Source: Candidatus Zixiibacteriota bacterium (GTDB lineage Bacteria > Zixibacteria > MSB-5A5 > SM1-73). From it: DNA of 7,154 bases. The position numbers were made by a program, and so were the translations under genes. This document shows, one piece after another, positions 1-4,750 of this stretch (the first letter of the stretch is position 1; every line of letters starts with the position of its first letter). The notes beneath the pieces are model-generated. The model was not told the origin of the DNA. It ran no database searches and saw only the letters and a list, made by a program, of their open reading frames with translations. Where the stretch lies: NCBI GenBank assembly GCA_022866585.1, contig JALHUP010000079.1, positions 1 to 7,154 on the forward strand, written 5' to 3'.

Positions 1-1
1 G

Positions 2-1492
2 AAAGTTGTCCGCAAAAACGTTTTTGACCCAGAGATAAAAGAGGAAAACAAAAAGCTTTTCCTGTGGGTGAACAAATTTCATTTCCTCACTAAGGAGAGA
101 ATCATCCGACAGGAACTTTTATTTAAAGAGGGGGATATTTATGATAAAAAGTTATTAGAAGAAAGTGAAAGAAATTTGCGAGATTTAGGTTTCTTGGGAA
201 AAGTCAAGATTGAAGAAATCAAAAAAGATAACGGTGGAGTGGATCTTTTGGTTAAGACTCAAGACCAATGGAGCACTGTGGTTAGTTTTTCTGGTGAGGC
301 AGTAGGCAAATACTACTCCTTAGAAATATATTTTGAGGAACACAATCTTTTAGGCTGGGGCAAAAGTTTGGTCATGGGTTACACTAAAACCACGGAAAAG
401 GAAACTAAGCAATTGTCCTTTTTAGATGGGAACATCTTGGGAACACACCTCTTTTTGAATACAGATATATACAATCATTCAGACGGGCACCTCTATAACA
501 TGACTTTCGCCCGCCCTTTTTACTCACTTGAGACAAAATATTCTTTTGGGAGTCAATATCTGAATGAAGATAGTAAGGCAAATTACTATAGAGAGGGTAA
601 AGATATTTTCGCTTATCGGATAAAAAATGAGCGATTCTATTTTGAATTAAGCAAATCCTTTGGTGCGGAATGGAAAAAGATATTTTCACCTTTCTACCAA
701 TCGGAAAGTAAACTTTTCTCCTTCTATTCATTTCAGGATTCTTCTCAATATGCTGAATTTCTACCCCCCAATAGAAACTTACAACATTTCGGTTTTTCCC
801 TTAAACTTTGGCATCCTCAGTATGAAAAATTAAGTTATGTAGACAATTTTGGCAAAATTGAGGATATTGATTTCGGTCTTCGTATTCAGGGGGAATGGGG
901 TTTAAATGTAGATAATCCTTTTTCGCAAAAGAGGGCGGATGTTTTTTCTTTTAAATTCCTTTTCCCGTTTTGTCTGAGAAATAATCAGTATCTTTTCTTT
1001 TCTCATCTAACCAAGGGCGAATTTGAAAATATCCGCTGGGAAAAGATATTATCCCAGACCGAGATGCGACTTTATTGGAAAATTCCCTATTGGCAGACTT
1101 TGGTTTTTAGAGCTTTGGGAATTTTTTCTTTGCGCCAAGAAAATAGTTTTCAGCTATTTTTAGATGGGACCAACGGTGTGAGGGGATTTGAAAAATATCG
1201 TTTCGCTGGAAAAAATGATATTGTTTTCAATTTTGAGGATCGAATATTTTCCCCTTGGAAAATTTTAACCGTTGGTTTGGGAGGAGTTCTATTCTTTGAC
1301 GGCGGCTATATCTGGAATGAAAATTTGACGGGACAGAGGCTTCATACTGATGTGGGAGTTGGTCTGCGTTTCGGCTTTACCAAATCTAATGCCTGGCGGG
1401 TTACCCGCCTCGATTTTGCTAAATCCTTAGAAACAAATGATTGGGTGATTTCATTTAGCACTGGAATGTATTTTGAACTTGTTGAGATGTAA
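2..1492 (+). CDS. Omp85/BamA-TamA-like outer membrane beta-barrel protein, 5' partial
   Basis: The reading frame is open to the left edge, so this is the C-terminal 496 residues of a longer protein. A GTG at 68 lies in frame but is only an internal codon, because the upstream residues (RKNVFDPE onward) continue the same domain. Visible residues about 20-80 look like one POTRA unit (LLFKEGDIYD, then ESERNLRDLGFL). More POTRA units and a signal peptide would lie off the edge. The remainder is rich in aromatic and alternating residues, as in a transmembrane barrel. Two Omp85 hallmarks are present: the GVRGF motif (visible residues 392-396, pore-loop motif) and FFDGG (431-435, the FxDxG motif). 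The barrel ends 61 residues later with MYFELVEM, roughly the usual distance. Omp85 proteins insert or translocate proteins at the outer membrane. Whether this is BamA itself, TamA-like or a patatin-type relative cannot be told here. The superfamily call is firm and the exact role is open. Confidence 0.85.
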   Translation, partial: KVVRKNVFDPEIKEENKKLFLWVNKFHFLTKERIIRQELLFKEGDIYDKKLLEESERNLRDLGFLGKVKIEEIKKDNGGVDLLVKTQDQWSTVVSFSGEAVGKYYSLEIYFEEHNLLGWGKSLVMGYTKTTEKETKQLSFLDGNILGTHLFLNTDIYNHSDGHLYNMTFARPFYSLETKYSFGSQYLNEDSKANYYREGKDIFAYRIKNERFYFELSKSFGAEWKKIFSPFYQSESKLFSFYSFQDSSQYAEFLPPNRNLQHFGFSLKLWHPQYEKLSYVDNFGKIEDIDFGLRIQGEWGLNVDNPFSQKRADVFSFKFLFPFCLRNNQYLFFSHLTKGEFENIRWEKILSQTEMRLYWKIPYWQTLVFRALGIFSLRQENSFQLFLDGTNGVRGFEKYRFAGKNDIVFNFEDRIFSPWKILTVGLGGVLFFDGGYIWNENLTGQRLHTDVGVGLRFGFTKSNAWRVTRLDFAKSLETNDWVISFSTGMYFELVEM

Positions 1493-1511
1493 AAGCCCTG
1501 GTTGCGAAGCC

Positions 1512-1539
1512 CCAGCATCTAACTTAAGTTAGGTGCTGG
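1512..1539. repeat. 28-bp near-perfect palindrome after the Omp85 gene
   Basis: Left arm CCAGCATCTAACTT (1512-1525) is followed directly by right arm AAGTTAGGTGCTGG (1526-1539). The arms are reverse complements except at one position, which becomes a G-U wobble in + strand RNA. It lies 20 bases after the Omp85 stop codon and before the etfB promoter. No T-run follows on the + strand, so it is not a classical intrinsic terminator, although it could stabilise the 3' end of the upstream mRNA or slow RNA polymerase. It may be one copy of an interspersed palindromic repeat. Confidence 0.7.
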
Positions 1540-1566
1540 TGTCTACATTCCTTTATGGTTTTTTAT

Positions 1567-1595
1567 TTGACAAGATCAGGCTGATTTCTTATCTT
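1567..1595 (+). promoter_or_regulatory. Predicted sigma70-type promoter of etfB
   Basis: A perfect -35 hexamer TTGACA (1567-1572) is separated by 17 nt from TATCTT (1590-1595), a four-of-six match to TATAAT. Transcription would start near 1602, giving a leader of about 30 nt before the etfB start codon. The position after the Omp85 gene and its palindrome fits a new transcription unit beginning here. This is a consensus match only, with no experimental support. Confidence 0.6.
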
Positions 1596-1598
1596 TGT

Positions 1599-1608
1599 GA
1601 AACGTTTC
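1599..1608. promoter_or_regulatory. Possible operator palindrome GAAACGTTTC at the etfB transcription start
   Basis: GAAACGTTTC is a perfect 10-bp palindrome with a central CG, beginning four bases after the predicted -10 box and covering the expected start site. With its flanks it reads TGAAACGTTTCT, which resembles operators of LacI/GalR-family regulators such as the Cra/FruR type. A protein bound here would block initiation. The palindrome is seen directly; the regulator family is inferred, and no regulator gene is in the window. Confidence 0.35.
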
Positions 1609-1617
1609 TCAAGCTTG

Positions 1618-1624
1618 AAGGAGG
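1618..1624 (+). promoter_or_regulatory. Ribosome binding site that sets the etfB start
   Basis: AAGGAGG lies 7 nt before the ATG at 1632, an almost ideal Shine-Dalgarno match and spacing. It decides against the in-frame start at 1533, which would add 33 residues unlike any EtfB N-terminus and would begin upstream of the predicted promoter. Confidence 0.85.
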
Positions 1625-1631
1625 TTTTAAG

Positions 1632-2426
1632 ATGAATATCGTGGTTTGTATGAAGCAGGTTCCGGATACTGAGACAAAGATAAAAATAAATCCGCAAGGG
1701 ACCGGAATTGTCACTGAGGGGATAAAGTATGTAATGAACCCATTTGATGAATATGCAGTGGAAGAGGCTTTAAAGCTCAAGGAGAAGTTCGGAGGAGCGG
1801 TGACCATCGTCTGTATGGGTCCAACAAGAGCTACCGAAGCTATAAGAACTGCCTTAGCCATGGGCGCAGATGATGCCATCCACTTGAATGACCCAGCCTT
1901 TGAGGGTTCGGATAGTTTGACCACCGCTAAGATCTTGGCGAAAGCTATAAAAGATTTAAAATATGATTTGATTTTGACTGGAAAACAAGCGGTCGATTTT
2001 GATTGTGCCCAAGTCTTTGCCTGTCTGGCTGAGGTGTTGAATCTGCCTTATGCCTCGGTGGTTATAGGATTAGAAGTATCAGCAGATCAGAAAAGTGCAA
2101 CAGTAAAAAGGGAAACCGAGGGAGGCATCCAGGAGATCATACAAATTGGCCTGCCGGCAGTGATTGCCGCTCAAAAAGGTTTAAATGAGCCCAGATACGC
2201 ATCCTTGCCTGGGATTATGAAGGCAAAGAAAAAACCTATTAAGGAAATAAATTTAGCCACTTTGGGAATGGATGCAAACGAGGTTGGAGAAAAGGGGGCT
2301 AAGCTTAAAACCATGAATTTTTCTCTTCCTCCAGAAAGGAAGGCGGGTAAGAAAATTGAGGGAGAACCCAAAGAGGCGGTGGCTCAGCTAACTATGTTGC
2401 TTCACGTGGAGGCGAAACTGATTTGA
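1632..2426 (+). CDS. etfB: Electron transfer flavoprotein subunit beta (EtfB/FixA family)
   Basis: A 264-residue protein of normal EtfB length, beginning MNIVVCMKQVPDTE, the classic family N-terminus. With EtfA it forms the cytoplasmic EtfAB heterodimer, which accepts electrons from flavin dehydrogenases such as acyl-CoA dehydrogenases. Seen motifs: NPFDEYAVEEAL (36-47), the nucleotide-binding stretch ALAMGADDAIHL (74-85), TGKQAVDFDCAQ (116-127), and the EtfB signature around VKRETEGGIQE (158-168) leading into LPAVIAAQKGLNEPRYASLPGIMKA, the loop that embraces EtfA. The C-terminal tail is complete. The protein could be a housekeeping or an electron-bifurcating type; I cannot assign this by eye. 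The gene is first in its transcription unit, with its own promoter and strong ribosome binding site. Its partner etfA lies 2.3 kb downstream instead of directly next to it, which is unusual. The stop TGA overlaps an ATG (TGATG) that opens a 24-codon reading frame. Confidence 0.96.
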   Translation: MNIVVCMKQVPDTETKIKINPQGTGIVTEGIKYVMNPFDEYAVEEALKLKEKFGGAVTIVCMGPTRATEAIRTALAMGADDAIHLNDPAFEGSDSLTTAKILAKAIKDLKYDLILTGKQAVDFDCAQVFACLAEVLNLPYASVVIGLEVSADQKSATVKRETEGGIQEIIQIGLPAVIAAQKGLNEPRYASLPGIMKAKKKPIKEINLATLGMDANEVGEKGAKLKTMNFSLPPERKAGKKIEGEPKEAVAQLTMLLHVEAKLI

Positions 2427-2500
2427 TGAAAATCGTTTCTATAACGAGTCCCAAAAAGAACCGGAGACATCAAAAATTGTTAAAAAAAGTATGCGCATGA
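2426..2500 (+). CDS. Possible 24-residue basic peptide between etfB and the nuclease gene
   Basis: An ATG overlapping the etfB stop (TGATG) opens a short frame coding for MKIVSITSPKKNRRHQKLL and five more residues. Its TGA overlaps the ATG at 2497 (ATGA), one of the two possible starts of the nuclease gene. The double overlap is the geometry of translationally coupled genes. The product is rich in Lys and Arg, and I recognise no family. It could be a real leader or coupling peptide, the remnant of a gene that once followed etfB, or chance in an A-rich spacer. The overlaps are the only support. Confidence 0.2.
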   Translation: MKIVSITSPKKNRRHQKLLKKVCA

Positions 2501-3690
2501 AGAAGAAAGAGGTAAGTTCCAGCATTTACAGCAACTTGCTCGATAGGATTGCTGAAATTTTAGTTGAGGCAAGAACTAAGGTAGTTAGAGAGATAAACAA
2601 AGCCCAGGTGTTGGCATACTGGGAGATTGGAAGAGAGATTGTGGAGTTTGAGCAGAAGGGAGAAGTAAGGGGAGAGTATGGTGAGCAATTAATAGATAGC
2701 TTATCAAAGGATATGACTCAAAAATTTGGAAGAGGTTTTTCTCCCACAAATTTAAAGATGATGAGGCTTTTCTATCAAACTTTCCCAATTCGTCAGACAC
2801 TGTCTGACGAATCTACAGAAGGACAAAAATGCCAGACACTGTCTGTCAAATCTCAAATAAGTCAGACACCGTCTGGCAAATTTATCGAGGGACAGAAATC
2901 CAAGACACTGTCCGGGAAATCTGGAATTCAGCAGACAGTGTCTGCGGAATTTGAGCCGATGTTATCCTGGTCACATTATTGCGAGTTATTAAAGGTAGAA
3001 GAACCGTTTCCTCGCTCCTTTTATGAACAAGAGGCAATTCAGAATAATTGGTCGGTTAGGGAACTCAAAAGACAAATCAACTCCATGTTTTTTGAACGAT
3101 TGGCTCTAAGCAAAGACATTAGAGCTGTAATGAAGATGGCAAAAAAAGGACAGATAGTAGAGAAGCCGGAAGACGCAATCAATGACCCCTATATATTAGA
3201 GTTTCTTAATTTAAAAGAGGAAACTTCATATACCGAGAGTCAATTAGAACAGGCACTTATTGACAAACTCCAATATTTTCTATTAGAACTTGGCAAGGGA
3301 TTTAGCTTTGTTGCTCGCCAAAAGAGAATAACCATAGCCAACCGTCATTATTATATCGACTTGGTTTTTTATAACCGTATCCTCAAATGTTTTGTATTGA
3401 TAGATTTAAAAACTGGCGAACTTGACCATGCCGACATTGGGCAAATGAACTTTTATTTAAACTACTTCAAAGAGAATGAAAAGACCGAAGATGAAAATGA
3501 CCCGATAGGACTTATCCTTTGTGCCAAAAAAGACGAGATTTTTGCAAAGTATGTCTTGGGTGGACTGAGCAACAAGGTTTTTGCCTCCAAGTATAAATTA
3601 GCCTTGCCCTCTGAGAAAGAAATAAGATATAGATTGCTTCGTCGTCTCCCGCCAAAGGCGGGAAACACTCCTCGCAATGGCGTTTCATAG
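2491..3690 (+). CDS. DUF1016/YhcG-family PDDEXK nuclease
   Basis: A 399-residue protein with the two usual parts. The N-terminal DUF1016 helical region (about 10-210) shows AYWEIGREIVEFEQKG, YGEQLIDSLSKDM, GRGFSPTNLKMMRLFYQTFP and LSWSHYCELLKVE. The C-terminal nuclease domain (about 240-375) shows ARQKRITI, YYIDLVFYN with D290, then VLIDLKTG with D305-x-K307 and Q318, fitting a PD-(D/E)xK active site. Catalytic residues look intact. Family members are widespread single-gene nucleases, often in mobile or defence-rich regions; substrate and role here are unknown. Residues 100-154 are a repetitive insert (QTLSDES, QTLSVKS, QTPSGKF, KTLSGKS, QTVSAEF) encoded by palindromic repeat DNA. About the last 20 residues are encoded by an interspersed repeat instead of the normal tail. 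The start may be 2491 or 2497. Neither has a Shine-Dalgarno, and 2497 would be coupled to the small frame upstream. Confidence 0.9.
   Translation: MRMKKKEVSSSIYSNLLDRIAEILVEARTKVVREINKAQVLAYWEIGREIVEFEQKGEVRGEYGEQLIDSLSKDMTQKFGRGFSPTNLKMMRLFYQTFPIRQTLSDESTEGQKCQTLSVKSQISQTPSGKFIEGQKSKTLSGKSGIQQTVSAEFEPMLSWSHYCELLKVEEPFPRSFYEQEAIQNNWSVRELKRQINSMFFERLALSKDIRAVMKMAKKGQIVEKPEDAINDPYILEFLNLKEETSYTESQLEQALIDKLQYFLLELGKGFSFVARQKRITIANRHYYIDLVFYNRILKCFVLIDLKTGELDHADIGQMNFYLNYFKENEKTEDENDPIGLILCAKKDEIFAKYVLGGLSNKVFASKYKLALPSEKEIRYRLLRRLPPKAGNTPRNGVS
2791..2945 (+). repeat. In-frame 69-bp tandem repeat made of CAGACA-N-TGTCTG palindromes
   Basis: Two adjacent 69-bp units (2791-2859 and 2860-2928), clearly similar base by base, are followed by a partial third. 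Each unit holds two palindrome copies. The five palindromes are centred at 2800, 2839, 2869, 2908 and 2938, a 39/30/39/30 spacing. Copy 1 is perfect with 9-bp arms (CGTCAGACA, C, TGTCTGACG). Copy 2 has 6-bp arms and copy 5 has 7-bp arms (GCAGACA, G, TGTCTGC). Copies 3 and 4 are degenerate. All spacings are multiples of three, so the nuclease frame stays open and a 23-residue unit repeats. The array sits between the LFYQTFP and LSWSHY segments of the DUF1016 domain. Confidence 0.85.
3631..3682. repeat. Interspersed palindromic repeat forming the 3' end of the nuclease gene
   Basis: Read on the minus strand this element runs from CGCCATTGCGAGGAG through GTGTTTCCCGCC, TTT, GGCGGGAGACGAC to GAAGCAATCT. 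That matches a repeat type I recognise from many bacterial genomes (ATTGCGAGGAG ... GACGAAGCAATCT). The centre is a perfect hairpin, CCCGCC (3648-3653), AAA, GGCGGG (3657-3662). On the + strand it is translated as RLLRRLPPKAGNTPRNG, and the nuclease stop codon follows eight bases later. Family recognition is from memory and was not checked by a search. Confidence 0.7.
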
Positions 3691-3708
3691 ATGCATTTGT
3701 TATTAAAT

Positions 3709-3713
3709 AGAGG
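3709..3713 (+). promoter_or_regulatory. Ribosome binding site of the DUF169 gene
   Basis: AGAGG lies 6 nt before the ATG at 3720 and supports that start. It shows that the gene has its own translation signal despite the short 29-bp gap after the nuclease gene. I see no convincing promoter in that gap. Confidence 0.6.
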
Positions 3714-3719
3714 TGTAAC

Positions 3720-4433
3720 ATGAAATGGAAAGAATATTCTGAAGAATTAAAAGAGGTACTGAAGATCAAGGGAAACCCGATTGCCGTTACCTATTCTATG
3801 AATCCTGCTAAGAATTACAGGAAAGGAAAATGCAGGGCTTGCGATGCCCTTGTTTTAGCACGGGACGGGGAGGTTATAAACTTAACTAAGGAAAATTCAA
3901 GTTGTCGAGGTGCAACTTGGCATTTGGGTCTTGGTCCAAGGCCAAGCGGGAAAGATCTTAAGGATGTGCAGATATTTTTGGTTGAAGGTGAAAAATTCTG
4001 TTCTTCAGTTACAGTTTTTCATAGAATGCAAACTTTAACCACCCCCCCACCTTTAGGCTTGGCAGAAAACGTGATAATCTCACCGTTGGAGAAATCAGAG
4101 ATCAGACCGGATTTGGTGTTATTTATTTGCAATGCCGAGCAAGCTTCCCGGTTGATCACTTTGGCAACCTACTTTGATGGAGTCCCACCCAAATTGGAAG
4201 TGATAGGCGCAACTTGCCATATGTCTATTGCCTATTCGATTGTCTCTGGAGAAATAAATGCTAATTTTGTTGATTTCACTTCCCGGAAGATAAAGGATTT
4301 TGGCAAAGATGAACTGATAGTTACCATCCCTTATGAGAAAATGGATAACTTAATCAAGGCAATTCCCCTTTGCTCGGCTGGAACAGCCAAAGTGGAGTAT
4401 CCAGAGGAGTTTAGAAGATCAGTCATAGAATAG
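3720..4433 (+). CDS. DUF169 (COG2043-type) cysteine-rich protein of unknown function
   Basis: A complete 237-residue soluble protein with no signal peptide or membrane segment. It matches the DUF169 pattern: GNPIAVTYS near the N-terminus, then KCRACDALVLARDGE (C38 and C41 as CxxC), SSCRGATWHLGLG (C62), EKFCSSV (C94), LFICNAEQASRL (C137), GATCHMSIAYS (C166) and IPLCSAGTAK (C218). Seven cysteines, several at positions I recall as conserved in the family, suggest metal, Fe-S or other redox chemistry, but no biochemical function is established to my knowledge. It lies between etfB and etfA on the same strand, 29 bp after the nuclease gene, and could be co-transcribed with the etf genes. A redox-accessory role next to EtfAB and the HdrD-like protein is inference from context. 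The family call is fairly secure and the function is unknown. Confidence 0.85.
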   Translation: MKWKEYSEELKEVLKIKGNPIAVTYSMNPAKNYRKGKCRACDALVLARDGEVINLTKENSSCRGATWHLGLGPRPSGKDLKDVQIFLVEGEKFCSSVTVFHRMQTLTTPPPLGLAENVIISPLEKSEIRPDLVLFICNAEQASRLITLATYFDGVPPKLEVIGATCHMSIAYSIVSGEINANFVDFTSRKIKDFGKDELIVTIPYEKMDNLIKAIPLCSAGTAKVEYPEEFRRSVIE

Positions 4434-4440
4434 AAAGCAG

Positions 4441-4466
4441 GTCGGGCTAGCGTATGCTTGCCCGAC
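4441..4466. repeat. Hairpin GTCGGGC/GCCCGAC after the DUF169 gene
   Basis: Arms GTCGGGC (4441-4447) and GCCCGAC (4460-4466) are perfect complements. Inside them AGC and GCT can extend the stem across one mismatch, leaving loop GTAT. It begins 8 bases after the DUF169 stop codon, where it could protect the mRNA 3' end. The following AATAAAAAG is A-rich, not T-rich, so it is not a rho-independent terminator on the + strand. Confidence 0.65.
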
Positions 4467-4488
4467 AATAAAAAGTGTTAGCTTTTGC

Positions 4489-4562
4489 GTTCTTTGATAA
4501 GTTACGTGTAGGCAAGCCTTCAGGGCTTGCCAAGGCATGAAGCCTTGGCTACGCGAAAGAAC
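4489..4562. repeat. Branched palindromic element with two hairpins inside two outer stems
   Basis: The outermost stem pairs GTTCTTT (4489-4495) with AAAGAAC (4556-4562). A second stem pairs CGTGTAG (4505-4511) with CTACGCG (4549-4555) through one G-U wobble. Inside lie GGCAAGCC (4511-4518) with GGCTTGCC (4524-4531), loop TTCAG, and AAGGC (4532-4536) with GCCTT (4542-4546), loop ATGAA. Position 4511 is shared by two stems, so one of them must give up a pair. The result is a compact junction with two short-looped arms, more elaborate than a simple repeat. Confidence 0.6.
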
Positions 4563-4599
4563 ACCCGTTTGTTCCCGAGTGTTGCGTTAGGAGTTATTC

Positions 4600-4616
4600 T
4601 TCCGCCTTTGGCGGAA
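4600..4616. repeat. Hairpin TTCCGCC-TTT-GGCGGAA
   Basis: Perfect 7-bp arms (4600-4606 and 4610-4616) enclose a TTT loop. The inner 13 bases, CCGCCTTTGGCGG (4602-4614), are identical to the minus-strand core of the hairpin inside the nuclease 3' end (3649-3661). This suggests related elements in opposite orientation. Confidence 0.65.
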
Positions 4617-4633
4617 TCCCGGTGACTGACGCT

Positions 4634-4675
4634 GTTTTGAGTGTCGGGACTAAGTCCTGACATAACTCACAAAAC
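4634..4675. repeat. Nested stem-loop, outer GTTTTGAGT and inner GTCGGGAC
   Basis: The outer stem pairs GTTTTGAGT (4634-4642) with ACTC and AAAAC (4665-4668 and 4671-4675) around a two-base bulge. The inner stem pairs GTCGGGAC (4643-4650) with GTCCTGAC (4654-4661), one G-U wobble, loop TAA. The two stems are almost continuous on the left side, giving one long imperfect hairpin. Confidence 0.55.
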
Positions 4676-4679
4676 GTAG

Positions 4680-4714
4680 GGACAGGGCTTGTCCTTCAGG
4701 ATGAATTCCTGTCC
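4680..4714. repeat. GGACAGG...CCTGTCC palindromic repeat with alternative folds
   Basis: GGACAGG (4680-4686) pairs with CCTGTCC (4708-4714). The same bases can instead form two local hairpins, GGACA (4680-4684) with TGTCC (4690-4694), and CAGGA (4697-4701) with TCCTG (4707-4711). It ends about 20 bases before the etfA ribosome binding site. Elements of the GTAGGGACAGG type are familiar as interspersed repeats in candidate-phylum genomes; that recognition is from memory. Confidence 0.55.
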
Positions 4715-4735
4715 GACAAGACTTATGAAATAGAG

Positions 4736-4741
4736 AAAGGA
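4736..4741 (+). promoter_or_regulatory. Ribosome binding site of etfA
   Basis: AAAGGA lies 9 nt before the ATG at 4751, in an A-rich unstructured stretch just after the repeat mosaic. It supports this start and leaves etfA accessible to ribosomes despite the hairpins upstream. Confidence 0.6.
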
Positions 4742-4750
4742 ATAAAAAAG

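Larger units (their letters stand above)
4434..4750. other. 317-bp non-coding mosaic of palindromic repeats between DUF169 and etfA
   Basis: I find no gene, tRNA or credible promoter here. Nearly the whole stretch is built from inverted repeats: a hairpin at 4441-4466, a branched structure at 4489-4562, a hairpin at 4600-4616, a nested stem at 4634-4675 and a repeat at 4680-4714. A long-range pairing, GAGTTAT (4591-4597) with ATAACTC (4662-4668), could enclose the middle section. No stem is followed by a T-run, so none is a standard terminator, and readthrough into etfA is plausible. The stretch most resembles accumulated interspersed palindromic elements; a structured RNA is the alternative. 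Confidence 0.7.

Noticed and set aside
68..1492. A complete Omp85-like gene starting at the GTG at 68
   Set aside because: The frame stays open to the left edge, and the residues before 68 continue the POTRA-like domain, so the gene is truncated by the window and does not start there.
1533..1631. A 33-residue N-terminal extension of EtfB
   Set aside because: The start at 1632 has an ideal Shine-Dalgarno and the family-typical first residues. The extension begins upstream of the predicted promoter and has no EtfB character.
2791..2945. A small CRISPR array
   Set aside because: The repeat units are short palindromes inside an open reading frame, the spacers are themselves repeated (69-bp unit), and no cas gene is nearby.
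2434..3686. CGTTTC at 2434-2439 and 3681-3686 as a target-site duplication flanking the nuclease gene
   Set aside because: Six shared bases with diverging surroundings are expected by chance over this distance, and there are no transposase or terminal inverted repeats.
4441..4466. Intrinsic terminator after the DUF169 gene
   Set aside because: The stem is good, but AATAAAAAG follows instead of a T-run, so it does not meet the usual requirement on the + strand.
4434..4750. tRNA or known riboswitch in the repeat mosaic
   Set aside because: No T-loop GGTTCGAATCC-like box, no cloverleaf with proper arm lengths, and no riboswitch core that I recognise. The stems are mostly simple palindromes.
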